Part shown: positions 42,520-51,172 of the stretch, piece after piece | Layout: each line of letters opens with the position of its first letter | Position numbering within the stretch: the first letter of the stretch is position 1 | From: Maribellus comscasis | GTDB lineage: Bacteria; Bacteroidota; Bacteroidia; Bacteroidales; Prolixibacteraceae | NCBI RefSeq assembly: GCF_009762775.1 | Contig: NZ_CP046401.1 | Coordinates: 4,922,001 to 4,986,000 of the forward strand | Length of the DNA: 64,000 nucleotides | Reading direction: 5' to 3' | The notes under the pieces: generated by a model | What the model saw: the letters and a program-made list of their open reading frames with translations, nothing else | The model's database searches: none | What the model was told of the DNA's origin: nothing | Position numbers and translations under genes: made by a program

Positions 42520-42542
42520 TACTAAAAGAAAGGAGATATATT

Positions 42543-42800
42543 ATGCTAAAAATAAAAATTGTAACCTGGTCATTAGGAACTTTTACCGCCGTAAGTTTTA
42601 TTGTTTGTATCATTTATGGGCTTGTAACACCCGATAGTCTTCATATGCATACATTCCTCGAATCTGTATTGCCGGCTTTTAAATGGCTAACCTGGTGGGG
42701 TTTCCTTCTGGGGTTGCTGGAAAGTTTTCTGTATGGTGTTTATGCCGGTTTGGTTTATGTACCCATCTATAATTTCTTTTATAAAAGGTGGAATAAATAA
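42543..42800 (+). CDS. DUF5676-type membrane protein
   Basis: An 85-residue protein with two membrane helices (about residues 9-28 and 49-76) joined by a segment with HMHTFLESVLP. The length and layout fit DUF5676 small membrane proteins seen in metal loci. It has a strong Shine-Dalgarno (AAAGGAG at 42529-42535). Function unknown. Confidence 0.72.
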   Translation: MLKIKIVTWSLGTFTAVSFIVCIIYGLVTPDSLHMHTFLESVLPAFKWLTWWGFLLGLLESFLYGVYAGLVYVPIYNFFYKRWNK

Positions 42801-42823
42801 ACGCGTTTAATTAAAGAATTATT

Positions 42824-43468
42824 ATGGAAAGAGGAATTGAACACTCAGGGGCATGGGCGATTGCTTTGATTGTTATCGTTATTGCGTCCTGGTTTTTATA
42901 CCGTTATCTTACCCCAAAAACGTGGCGGGAATGGACGGGTGCCGGGTTAATACAGGCGTTCATTATTGCTTTGTACGCTGAGATGTATGGTTTCCCGCTT
43001 ACCATTTACCTGCTTGTTCGGTTTTTTGGATTAGACCGCGGTTACCTAAATGCAAATCTTTGGTCAACATTGGTGGGGCTTGGCGAAACGGGCATGATGA
43101 TTTCAATGATTGCAGGCTATTTCCTGCTTTTTACAGGTTTTGGTATTTTTCTGCAAGGCTGGCGCGAACTCTACCGCGCACATAAAGAAAATCGGCTCGC
43201 TACGGGAGGATTGTACAGCCTGGTGCGGCACCCCCAATATACAGGTTTGTTTATTGCACTATTCGGAGAAGGCATTGTACACTGGCCAACATTATTTTCC
43301 ATAGCACTGTTTCCTTTTATAGTACTGGTATATGTAAGGCTTGCCCGTAAGGAAGAGAAAAAGGTAATTGAAAAGTTTGGGGAAGAATACCTTGAATACC
43401 GAAGACATGTACCGATGTTTCTACCCGTAAAAGGGAAATGGAAACAGTTTATTGAAAACTCCGGTTGA
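42824..43468 (+). CDS. Isoprenylcysteine/phospholipid methyltransferase-like membrane protein
   Basis: A 214-residue protein with about five membrane helices and LYSLVRHPQYTGLFI with EKKVIEKFGEEYLEYRRHVP near the end, the RHPxY and EE motifs of the ICMT/PEMT family. These enzymes methylate lipids or prenyl groups with SAM. Such genes often lie in metal islands without a proven role. Confidence 0.85.
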   Translation: MERGIEHSGAWAIALIVIVIASWFLYRYLTPKTWREWTGAGLIQAFIIALYAEMYGFPLTIYLLVRFFGLDRGYLNANLWSTLVGLGETGMMISMIAGYFLLFTGFGIFLQGWRELYRAHKENRLATGGLYSLVRHPQYTGLFIALFGEGIVHWPTLFSIALFPFIVLVYVRLARKEEKKVIEKFGEEYLEYRRHVPMFLPVKGKWKQFIENSG

Positions 43469-43566
43469 GTTTCAGAATAAGTGAAGTATTGAGTTATAGT
43501 TGCCATTAATAAAGACAATCCCATAAAACAGGGGCAGGAATTTAAATATGTTGAATAAAAAATAAC

Positions 43567-46038
43567 ATGAAAATGAACAATAAAAGCGCTGGTCAAAAAG
43601 TCAATCATAATCACATTGAAAAAAATGGTGGTGTAACCAAATATGTTTGCCCCATGAAATGCGAGGGCGATAAAACATATGATGCCCCCGGTGACTGCCC
43701 GGTGTGTAATATGCACCTGGTTCCGGTTAATGAACAGACTCAAAAAACCAGTCGGCACCGGCACCAACATGAACACCATCAGCATAAAAAGACACCGGAA
43801 TCAGGAGAAGGTGTATATTACTGCCCCATGCACTGCGAAGGCGACAAAACATACGGCCAGCCTGGTGATTGCCCGGTTTGCGGGATGCACCTGATTAAAG
43901 AAGAAAGACGGCCAACAAGTGGTGCAAAAACCATTTACATCTGCCCGATGCACCCGGAGGTAAAACAAGACCACCCCGGAAGCTGCCCAAAATGCGGGAT
44001 GGATTTGGTCCCGGAGCAGGGAGAAGAAACCAGTGAAGAGGAAAAAGCATACAAAAAAATGGCGAAAAAATTCTGGGTGGCACTTGTGTTAAGTATCCCG
44101 GTTTTTATTATTGCCATGTCGGAATTTTTCCCGTTTCTGAAATTGGAAGAAATCGCACCAAAAAAGGTTTGGGGATGGGTTGAATTTGCACTGGCAACCC
44201 CGGTTGTTTTTTACAGCAGTTGGGAGTTTTTCAAACGCGGTTGGAGTTCCATCGTGCGGTGGATGCCAAACATGTGGACCTTAATATCGATTGGCGTTGG
44301 GGCGGCTTACCTTTTCAGCGTTTTTGCGCTGCTTATTCCAAGCGCTTTCCCCGGTCAGTTTAAAGATGCTGCTGGAAATGTCCATCTTTATTTTGAGGCG
44401 GCGGCAGTTATTCTCACCCTGGTTTTACTGGGTCAGGTGCTGGAACTCCGCGCACACAGCAAAACCAATTCGGCCATAAAGGCGCTGCTGAATTTGGTGC
44501 CACCCGTGGCACGGGTAATACGCAACGGAGAGGAAACAGAAATCCCACTCGAGGAAGTTCACGAGGGAGACATTCTGCGGGTGCGCCCCGGTGAAAAAAT
44601 CCCGGTCGATGGAGCAGTTACTAACGGAGATGCCGTGGTGGATGAAAGCATGATTACCGGCGAACCCATTCCGGTGGATAAATCAAAAAATAATAAAGTT
44701 ACCGGAGGTACCATCAACGGGAACACCTCTTTTGAAATGAAAGCCGAAAAAGTGGGCGAAGATACCTTGCTTGCCCAGATTATTGAAATGGTGAACCAGG
44801 CCAGCCGGTCCCGCGCACCTATTCAAAAGCTGGCCGATGTGGTTGCAAAATACTTTGTGCAGATAGTTATCGGTATTGCTGTAATCACCTTTGTGGTGTG
44901 GGCAGCATGGGGGCCTGAGCCCGCTTATGTTTATGCTTTTGTAAATGCAGTGGCTGTGTTGATTATTGCCTGCCCGTGCGCGTTGGGCTTAGCTACGCCA
45001 ATGTCAATTATGGTTGGTTCGGGCCGGATGGCGCAATCGGGCGTGCTGGTAAAAGATGCACGCGCCATCGAAGAAATGAATAAAGTCGATACATTGATTA
45101 TCGATAAAACAGGTACCATAACCGAGGGCAAACCGGCGCTAAAAAAATTTCATTCATTTGGAAAACTGGCTGACAGGGAAATCCTGAGAATTGCCGCTTC
45201 CGTAGATGCGCAAAGTGAACATCCGGTTGCAGAGGCAATTGTAAAAGGTGCAAAAGAAAAAAGTATTCAACTGCTGAAGGTGGAAAAATTTGAGGCAGTA
45301 ACCGGTAAAGGTGTAAAAGGGATTATTGACGGGAAAACGGTTGGACTGGGAAATAACCGGCTTGTTGAGGAATTCGGTACCACACTCACCAAAGACCATG
45401 AAGACATTGTAAAAGTCTGGCAACTAACAGGTCAAACTGTAATGTACCTTTTAATTAACAACCAGATTGAAGGAATAGTAAGTGTTGCCGATACCATTAA
45501 AAAGACTTCGGCAAAAGCCATTCGCGAACTGCAAAAAATGGGCGTAAAAGTACACATGCTTACCGGTGACAATAAATTTACGGCCAAAGCGGTGGCCGAA
45601 GAATTGAAACTGGATGGCTACCAGGCTGATTGCCTGCCCGATGACAAATTCAAAAAAGTAAAAGAATTGCAGGCGCAAGGCCAGAAAGTGGCAATGGCAG
45701 GCGACGGCATTAACGATGCCCCCGCGCTGGAACAAGCCAATATTGGAATTGCGATGGGAACCGGAACTGATATTGCCATGCAGAGCGCTGAAGTGACACT
45801 GGTAAAAGGCGATTTGGACGGAATTGTGCGCGCCCGCGAACTGAGCCACAAAGTGATGCGCAATATTAAACAGAACCTGTTTTTTGCTTTTGTTTATAAC
45901 GCACTGGGAGTTCCGGTTGCAGCCGGAATCCTGTTCCCGTTTTTCGGGATATTACTCAGTCCGATTATTGCAGCAGCAGCGATGAGTTTTAGTTCAGTTT
46001 CGGTAATTACAAATGCATTACGGTTAAGGAGAAAATAA
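43567..46038 (+). CDS. copA: P1B-1 copper-exporting ATPase with three HMBD domains
   Basis: An 823-residue pump. Its N-terminus has three HMBD modules (CPMKCEG, CPMHCEG and CPMHPEV starts, at about residues 27, 80 and 126) instead of the usual HMA domains. The membrane site is CPC (residues 469-471), the P1B-1 mark for Cu(I)/Ag(I). DKTGT (Asp513) and AGDGIND are intact. The HMBDs resemble those of the three small proteins just upstream, so metal may be passed from them. A YHS-like gene follows. Confidence 0.95.
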   Translation: MKMNNKSAGQKVNHNHIEKNGGVTKYVCPMKCEGDKTYDAPGDCPVCNMHLVPVNEQTQKTSRHRHQHEHHQHKKTPESGEGVYYCPMHCEGDKTYGQPGDCPVCGMHLIKEERRPTSGAKTIYICPMHPEVKQDHPGSCPKCGMDLVPEQGEETSEEEKAYKKMAKKFWVALVLSIPVFIIAMSEFFPFLKLEEIAPKKVWGWVEFALATPVVFYSSWEFFKRGWSSIVRWMPNMWTLISIGVGAAYLFSVFALLIPSAFPGQFKDAAGNVHLYFEAAAVILTLVLLGQVLELRAHSKTNSAIKALLNLVPPVARVIRNGEETEIPLEEVHEGDILRVRPGEKIPVDGAVTNGDAVVDESMITGEPIPVDKSKNNKVTGGTINGNTSFEMKAEKVGEDTLLAQIIEMVNQASRSRAPIQKLADVVAKYFVQIVIGIAVITFVVWAAWGPEPAYVYAFVNAVAVLIIACPCALGLATPMSIMVGSGRMAQSGVLVKDARAIEEMNKVDTLIIDKTGTITEGKPALKKFHSFGKLADREILRIAASVDAQSEHPVAEAIVKGAKEKSIQLLKVEKFEAVTGKGVKGIIDGKTVGLGNNRLVEEFGTTLTKDHEDIVKVWQLTGQTVMYLLINNQIEGIVSVADTIKKTSAKAIRELQKMGVKVHMLTGDNKFTAKAVAEELKLDGYQADCLPDDKFKKVKELQAQGQKVAMAGDGINDAPALEQANIGIAMGTGTDIAMQSAEVTLVKGDLDGIVRARELSHKVMRNIKQNLFFAFVYNALGVPVAAGILFPFFGILLSPIIAAAAMSFSSVSVITNALRLRRK

Positions 46039-46044
46039 TGAAAA

Positions 46045-46503
46045 ATGGTGAGAAATAAGAATATACAGAATAATGAGGCACTTTGGAGTAAGAACGAAAA
46101 AAGGGGATTGAATGCTACATTGCTCGTTTTTCTTTTGGTAATCTTGGTTTTTCTTTCCATTCCGATTTTTAAAGAAATTGAAAATCAAAAAGTTTTAAAG
46201 AATTTAATGAATCAGGAAATCGCCTTTCAAAGTGTCTGTTCAGTGAGTAATGAAATAAAATTTGAAAAATTGAATCTTGTGAAAATTGATAATAAAACAT
46301 ATTGGGTTTGTTGTTCAAGGTGCAGGGCGAAACTGATTAGTAATAGTAATATTCTTCGTTTTGCAACGGATCCTTTTTCAAATAAGAAATTAGATAAAGC
46401 AACAGCCATAATAAAACAAAACCCGAAAAATATTGGCACTGTGTTGTATTTTAAGACGAAAGATAATGCTACAAAATTTAACCTTGAAAGGGAAAAATTA
46501 TAA
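46045..46503 (+). CDS. Membrane-anchored YHS-like protein
   Basis: A 152-residue protein with one membrane helix (about residues 22-42). YWVCCSRCRAKL with an earlier SVCSVSN forms a Cys set like YHS/TRASH metal-binding folds. No signal peptide is visible beyond the helix. It follows copA by 6 bases and ends one base before the Nfn-like gene. The metal-binding role is inferred. Confidence 0.6.
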   Translation: MVRNKNIQNNEALWSKNEKRGLNATLLVFLLVILVFLSIPIFKEIENQKVLKNLMNQEIAFQSVCSVSNEIKFEKLNLVKIDNKTYWVCCSRCRAKLISNSNILRFATDPFSNKKLDKATAIIKQNPKNIGTVLYFKTKDNATKFNLEREKL

Positions 46504-46504
46504 C

Positions 46505-47323
46505 ATGCCAAAAATAATTTCAAAAAAATATCTGTCGGAAAAGGTTGTCCAACTGGAAATTGAAGCGCCACGAATTGCGAAAAAACGCAAAGCAGGGCAT
46601 TTTGTGATTGTCAGGATTGGGAGTAACGGCGAACGCATCCCGCTCACCATTTCCCAGGCAAATACATCGAATGGCGCAATAACGCTTGTTGTGCAGGTTG
46701 TGGGGGTAACCAGCTACAAATTATCAAAACTTGAAACGGGGGACGAAGTGACCGATATTGTTGGCCCTCTTGGCAATGCAACCCACATTTCCAGGGCAGG
46801 AACTGTACTTTGTGCCGGTGGCGGTGTGGGCATCGCGCCATTGCTTCCTATTGTTGAAGCCATGTACAAGGCCGGGAACCGGGTGGTTTCGGTTTTGGCT
46901 GCCCGCGACAAAGAACTGCTGATACTTGAAAAGGAAATCTCAGCCTTTTCTGACGAGGTATTCGTTATGACCGACGATGGAAGTTACGGCCAAAAAGGTT
47001 TGGTAACCGATGGGATGGAAATGGTCATAGCAAAAGAAAAAATTGACCAGGCAATCGTAATTGGCCCGGCAATAATGATGAAATACGCCAGTATGCTCAC
47101 ACATAAATATAATATCCCCACTTTGGCCAGCCTTAATACAATTATGGTTGATGGCACCGGCATGTGCGGGGCATGCAGGGTGTCGGTTGGCGGGCGCACA
47201 AAATTTGTTTGTGTGGACGGGCCTGAATTCAATGCCCGTGATGTTGATTTTGACGAGTTATTGATGCGACTGGGTTCATACAAAAACGAAGAAGCCGGGG
47301 CATATAAAAAGTTATTGATTTAA
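46505..47323 (+). CDS. nfnA: Nfn-type NADPH-ferredoxin oxidoreductase small subunit
   Basis: A 272-residue protein from ATG 46505. The N-terminal FAD domain has RIPLTIS and the NAD-binding segment CAGGGVGIAPLLP. The C-terminal GMCGACRVSVGGRTKFVCVDGPEF carries the [2Fe-2S] cysteines. This is the small subunit of NfnAB or the sulfide dehydrogenase-like pair. Together with the next gene it moves electrons between NADH, NADPH and ferredoxin. Its place behind copA suggests redox support, but the link is contextual. Confidence 0.9.
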   Translation: MPKIISKKYLSEKVVQLEIEAPRIAKKRKAGHFVIVRIGSNGERIPLTISQANTSNGAITLVVQVVGVTSYKLSKLETGDEVTDIVGPLGNATHISRAGTVLCAGGGVGIAPLLPIVEAMYKAGNRVVSVLAARDKELLILEKEISAFSDEVFVMTDDGSYGQKGLVTDGMEMVIAKEKIDQAIVIGPAIMMKYASMLTHKYNIPTLASLNTIMVDGTGMCGACRVSVGGRTKFVCVDGPEFNARDVDFDELLMRLGSYKNEEAGAYKKLLI

Positions 47324-47341
47324 AATTATTTGTACAATGTG

Positions 47342-48868
47342 ATGGCGGAAAATGATTTAGGAACATATAGCGGCCGAAATGAGGAATGGCGTTTGGACTT
47401 GCGGAAAAAGTTGAAAACGAAAGAGAGGATTGCCATTAACAGGGTAAAAATGCCCGAAGCTGACCCCTTGTCCAGAATTAAAAGTTATGTGGAAGTGAAT
47501 TCGGGGCTCACCGAAGAACAGGCTGTTACCGAGGCACAACGTTGCCTCGACTGTGTAAACCCGACCTGTATCGAAGGATGCCCCGTCAGCATTAACATTC
47601 CGGGTTTCATTAAATCAATTGAAGCACAAGATTACGACAATGCCATTAGGGTACTAAAAGATACCAATGCTTTGCCTGCGGTTTGCGGGCGCGTTTGTCC
47701 ACAGGAAATCCAATGCGAGGCCGCTTGTTTTTACCAGACTAAATTAAAAAAACCGCCCATTGCCATTGGCCACCTTGAGCGTTTTGCGGCTGACCGTGCA
47801 CGGAATTCAGGAAAAGCATTCATACCCGAAATAGCTGTAAAAAGGGACGGGAAAGTGGCCATTATTGGTTCCGGGCCATCGGGGCTGGCTGCTGCCGGTG
47901 AGCTGGCAAAGCTGGGTTACCAGGTTACCGTTTTCGAGGCGCTCCATGAACTTGGCGGGGTATTAAAATACGGGATACCCGAATTCAGGCTGCCCAATGA
48001 AATAGTTGATTTTGAAATTGACAACCTCAAAAAACTGGGGGTGAACTTCGAGAAAAATTTTATTGTGGGAAAAACAGCCGATTTCAAAGACCTGCGAGAA
48101 GAAGGATACTCCGCTTTTTTTGTTGGCAGTGGTGCGGGACTCCCCATGTTTATGAATATCCCCGGGGAGAATTACATCGGTGTTTTATCTGCCAACGAAT
48201 ACCTGACACGTGTAAATTTAATGGGGGCAACAAAAGTTGATTTTGATACCCCTGTTCTGAAAGGAAAAAACGTGGCGGTTATTGGCGGTGGAAACACGGC
48301 AATGGATTCGGTTAGGACCGCTAAACGACTTGGGGCCGAAAAAGCCATGATTGTTTACAGGAGGTCGCTGGAAGAAATGCCCGCCAGAAATGAAGAAATT
48401 CAACATGCAAAAGAGGAAGGCATTGAATTCCTGGTGCTCAACAACCCGTTAGAATACCTTGCCGATAAAAACAGCAGGGTAAATAAAATGAAGCTTCAGA
48501 AGATGCAACTGGGCGAACCCGACCAATCAGGAAGGCGCAGGCCTGTCCCGGTGGAAGGTTCAGAATATTTTCTGGAAGTTGATTTAGTGATTGTGAGTAT
48601 TGGCGTTTCCCCTAACCCGCTTATTCCGATGAGCCTGCCACAATTGGAAACATCTAAATGGAAAACTATTACTGTGAGCCCCGATACCATGCAATCCAGT
48701 GTTCCCGGCTTGTTTGCCGGTGGAGATATTGTACGTGGCGGCGCTACCGTGATTCTGGCAATGGGTGATGGCCGAAAAGCCGCCCAAAATATCCACAATT
48801 ACCTACAAAACATTATGAAGTCAAAAACAACAGCGAGCAAACAGGATAACAATCAAAATAAAAAATAA
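47342..48868 (+). CDS. nfnB: Nfn/GltD-type large subunit flavoprotein
   Basis: A 508-residue protein from ATG 47342 (TTG at 47330 is less likely). CLDCVNPTCIEGCPVSINIP and CGRVCPQEIQCEAACF bind [4Fe-4S] clusters; AIIGSGPSGLAAAGELAKLG and VAVIGGGNTAMDSVRTAKRLG bind FAD and NAD(P). This is the NfnB or GltD-like large subunit, 18 bases behind nfnA. Glutamate synthase alone is not indicated because no GltB is present. Confidence 0.9.
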   Translation: MAENDLGTYSGRNEEWRLDLRKKLKTKERIAINRVKMPEADPLSRIKSYVEVNSGLTEEQAVTEAQRCLDCVNPTCIEGCPVSINIPGFIKSIEAQDYDNAIRVLKDTNALPAVCGRVCPQEIQCEAACFYQTKLKKPPIAIGHLERFAADRARNSGKAFIPEIAVKRDGKVAIIGSGPSGLAAAGELAKLGYQVTVFEALHELGGVLKYGIPEFRLPNEIVDFEIDNLKKLGVNFEKNFIVGKTADFKDLREEGYSAFFVGSGAGLPMFMNIPGENYIGVLSANEYLTRVNLMGATKVDFDTPVLKGKNVAVIGGGNTAMDSVRTAKRLGAEKAMIVYRRSLEEMPARNEEIQHAKEEGIEFLVLNNPLEYLADKNSRVNKMKLQKMQLGEPDQSGRRRPVPVEGSEYFLEVDLVIVSIGVSPNPLIPMSLPQLETSKWKTITVSPDTMQSSVPGLFAGGDIVRGGATVILAMGDGRKAAQNIHNYLQNIMKSKTTASKQDNNQNKK

Positions 48869-48871
48869 GGT

Positions 48872-49867
48872 ATGGCAGATTTATCAACAAACTATCTTGG
48901 GATGAACCTCAAAAGTCCGCTTATCGTGGGCAGTTGTGGCTTAACTACCTCACTTGAAAATGTAAAACTGATGGAAAAGAACGGCGCCGGAGCCATCGTT
49001 TTAAAATCCGTTTTCGAGGAGGAAATTTTGCTTTCCCTTCACAAAAAAGCCCGGGATGCATCAAAAGACAAACTCCTGTATTACGAGTATTCCGAAACTT
49101 ACGATTATTTGGATATCCATACCCGCAATGAGGAGCTTGAAAATTACCTCCAGTTTATCAGGGAAATAAAAAAAGAAGTTTTGATGCCGGTTATTGCCAG
49201 CATTAACTGTGTAACAGATACCGAGTGGACCGACTTTGCGATGAAAATTCAGGAAGCCGGGGCCGATGCGTTGGAGTTGAACCTGTTTTTCAATCCTACC
49301 GGGTTTAAAATAATGGATGTAGAAAAAAAGTCCGTCCAAATTGTGAAGAAAATTTTGAAAACAGTTTCAATTCCTGTATCGGTAAAACTCAGCAGCAATT
49401 ATACCAACCTGGGGCATACCATTCAGGAGATTAGCGAAAAGGGTGTACAGGGCATTGTCTTGTTCAATCGATTTTTTTCAGTTGATTTTGACCTCGACAA
49501 ACTGAGCGTCATATCTTCCGACATATACAGTTCGCCCGGTGATTTTACGAAACCATTGCGTTGGATTGCCCTTATTACGGACAAAATTGGGTGCAATATT
49601 GCAGCATCTGGAGGGGTTCATTCCGGCAAAACAGCTTTGAAACAAATCCTTGCCGGGGCAGATGCTGTTCAGGTAGTTTCGATATTATATAAAAATGGCA
49701 TTGACCATTTAAGCGTTTTACTAAACGAAATGGACAAATGGATAGAAAAAAAGGGATTTAATTCGGTTAGCCAAATAAAAGGGATGATGAGCAACAAGAA
49801 TGTCAAAAATCCTGAAGTTTTTGAACGAATGCAGTTTATGAGATATTATGGAAAATTGTTTGATTGA
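48872..49867 (+). CDS. Dihydroorotate dehydrogenase-like protein
   Basis: A 331-residue barrel protein with LKSPLIVGSCGLT, PVIASINCVT, SVKLSSNY and ASGGVHSGKTALKQILAGADAVQ, the FMN-binding motifs of the dihydroorotate dehydrogenase fold. It lies 3 bases behind nfnB and is commonly found beside such pairs. Whether it acts on dihydroorotate is not established; it could accept electrons from NfnAB for another reduction. Confidence 0.82.
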   Translation: MADLSTNYLGMNLKSPLIVGSCGLTTSLENVKLMEKNGAGAIVLKSVFEEEILLSLHKKARDASKDKLLYYEYSETYDYLDIHTRNEELENYLQFIREIKKEVLMPVIASINCVTDTEWTDFAMKIQEAGADALELNLFFNPTGFKIMDVEKKSVQIVKKILKTVSIPVSVKLSSNYTNLGHTIQEISEKGVQGIVLFNRFFSVDFDLDKLSVISSDIYSSPGDFTKPLRWIALITDKIGCNIAASGGVHSGKTALKQILAGADAVQVVSILYKNGIDHLSVLLNEMDKWIEKKGFNSVSQIKGMMSNKNVKNPEVFERMQFMRYYGKLFD

Positions 49868-49881
49868 TAAAAATTATTTTT

Positions 49882-50271
49882 ATGAAAAAAAGTAAATTAA
49901 AAAAAGGTAGAAATTCAGGGTTAAAGATTGTTTCTTTTTTGGCCATAACATTTTTCATGTCATCGTGCATGACCATGGGGATTGGGCATTTATCCCCAAC
50001 CCAGTATCAATACCAAAATCACCCAAACGAAATCAGTTATGCGGATCCGGTATGCGGTAACCTAATTGAACAGGTTTCAGAAGACCTTTCTTATGAATAT
50101 GGTGGTACTACCTATTATTTCCACTCATCAGATTGTTTAAACGAGTTTATGCAAGCCCCGGAAAACTATATCGCCAATAATAATATAAACAATCACCGAA
50201 ATAATTATGGGATGATGTGGGGGCTGGGAGCTGCAGCAATGGTTGGAATGATGTTATTAATGATTTTATAA
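49882..50271 (+). CDS. YHS-domain lipoprotein
   Basis: A 129-residue protein from ATG 49882 with a lipobox (MSSC) and a YHS domain: YADPVCGNLIEQ, YEYGGTTYYFHSSDCLNEFMQAPENY. YHS domains bind metals such as copper. A C-terminal hydrophobic stretch (about residues 108-126) may add a second membrane contact. It precedes an HMA gene by 21 bases. Confidence 0.83.
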   Translation: MKKSKLKKGRNSGLKIVSFLAITFFMSSCMTMGIGHLSPTQYQYQNHPNEISYADPVCGNLIEQVSEDLSYEYGGTTYYFHSSDCLNEFMQAPENYIANNNINNHRNNYGMMWGLGAAAMVGMMLLMIL

Positions 50272-50292
50272 ACATTTTAAAAATTTAACAAG

Positions 50293-50724
50293 ATGAAACC
50301 AAAAGTATTAAGTTTAGTAGTAATGTTCGCTCTGGGGACATTCACGGCGTTCGCCGGCGAAAAAACAGAAAAAATTGAAGTAAACGGTAACTGCGGTATG
50401 TGTGAAAAACGTATCGAAAAAGCTGCAAAATCGGTCGAAGGTGTTTCAAAAGCCGACTGGGACCAGGAAACCAAAAACCTGGAAGTAACCTACGACGACC
50501 AAAAAACAAGTACCCAACAAATTCAGACCTCAATTGCCATGGTAGGGCACGACACAGAATTGTTCAGCGCTAACGATAAAAAATATGCTGAATTGCCCGA
50601 CTGCTGCCAATATCAGCGCAATGAGAACAGAAATAAAATGAACCATGAAATGAAAATTGAACCCAATCAACAAAGTAATTCAAAACCAGGTTCGTGCTGC
50701 GGAGAAACAACTTGCGATAAATAA
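50293..50724 (+). CDS. Secreted HMA-domain protein, copy 3
   Basis: A 143-residue protein with a signal peptide and NGNCGMCEKRIE as metal loop, DCCQYQR later, and a C-terminal extension ending GSCCGETTCDK that adds three cysteines. It is the third paralogue of the genes at 28652 and 30947. It probably binds soft metals in the periplasm. Confidence 0.87.
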   Translation: MKPKVLSLVVMFALGTFTAFAGEKTEKIEVNGNCGMCEKRIEKAAKSVEGVSKADWDQETKNLEVTYDDQKTSTQQIQTSIAMVGHDTELFSANDKKYAELPDCCQYQRNENRNKMNHEMKIEPNQQSNSKPGSCCGETTCDK

Positions 50725-50737
50725 TACCATTTAAAAT

Positions 50738-50891
50738 ATGAAATTTAAAGAACTATGAGAAAGAAACAACCTGGATTGAACTTTTAAAAGCCGATATCGA
50801 ATCCATTCCGGTTGTAGAAACCGATTTTATTGAATTGGTCCTTCCAACAATCGACCAAAACAAAGTTTTGCTTTCGGAGTATGGTTTGTAA
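50738..50891 (+). pseudogene. Frameshifted small ORF of unknown family
   Basis: ATG 50738 gives MKFKEL then TGA. One base away in frame, the sequence continues as YEKETTWIELLKADIESIP...LSEYGL to TAA at 50889. A single-base loss would explain this, giving an about 50-residue protein. No family was recognised and function is unknown. It occupies part of the 448-base stretch between the HMA gene and the cystathionine beta-synthase gene; the rest holds the leader peptide and attenuator. Confidence 0.45.
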
Positions 50892-50952
50892 TGAAAAGCA
50901 CCTAAGCCGAAATAATATTTTTTGAACCCGATGCTTTATAGTAATTTTTTTA

Positions 50953-50960
50953 TATGTTTG
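50953..50960 (+). promoter_or_regulatory. Likely -7 element of the Cys leader transcript
   Basis: TATGTTTG matches the Bacteroidota TAnnTTTG -7 consensus and lies 40 bases upstream of the leader ORF. No good -33 element was found at the usual distance, so this is tentative. Confidence 0.45.
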
Positions 50961-50999
50961 TTTTCTATCCACATAAAAAGCGTAAACAAAAATTTAAAA

Positions 51000-51095
51000 A
51001 TGAATAAAACGCTGTCCATAAAAAACATTACTAACAGTTGTTGTTGCTGCCTGTTTTTAAAACATGTGGAAGGTGGTAACCATATATCTGTGTAA
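51000..51095 (+). CDS. Cysteine-run leader peptide (candidate attenuator)
   Basis: A 31-codon ORF (ATG 51000, TAA 51093-51095) that encodes four consecutive cysteines (TGT TGT TGC TGC at 51039-51050), followed by a short tail. It lies about 77 bases upstream of the cystathionine beta-synthase gene and ahead of a strong terminator. Runs of the end-product amino acid before a biosynthetic operon are the mark of leader-peptide attenuation, as in the trp and his operons. If Cys-tRNA is scarce, ribosomes would stall on the run and let the antiterminator form. The peptide has no signal sequence and likely no function of its own. Confidence 0.78.
   Translation: MNKTLSIKNITNSCCCCLFLKHVEGGNHISV
51066..51073 (+). 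promoter_or_regulatory. Antiterminator arm of the Cys attenuator
   Basis: GTGGAAGG here can pair with CCTTTCAC at 51123-51130 (8 bp with one G-U pair, plus a G-U pair at each end). That pairing uses the 5' arm of the terminator stem, so the two structures are mutually exclusive. It starts 16 bases after the Cys codons, just clear of a ribosome stalled there. Confidence 0.65.
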
Positions 51096-51121
51096 TAAAA
51101 ATCTTTATATTAAAAAATGGG

Positions 51122-51151
51122 GCCTTTCACGATTCGTGAAGGGCTTTTTTT
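51122..51151 (+). terminator. Rho-independent terminator of the Cys attenuator
   Basis: A 10-bp stem GCCTTTCACG/CGTGAAGGGC (one G-T pair) with a 3-base loop, followed by seven T. It lies 27 bases after the leader ORF stop and 21 bases before the cystathionine beta-synthase start. As placed, it would end transcription before the pair unless the antiterminator forms. Confidence 0.85.
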
Positions 51152-51172
51152 ATTCAAAAAAATCAAAAAATT

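Noticed and set aside
47342..48868. Glutamate synthase small subunit (GltD)
   Set aside because: No GltB gene is nearby and the small-subunit partner is an Nfn/SudB-like FAD/FeS protein, so an NfnB role is more likely.
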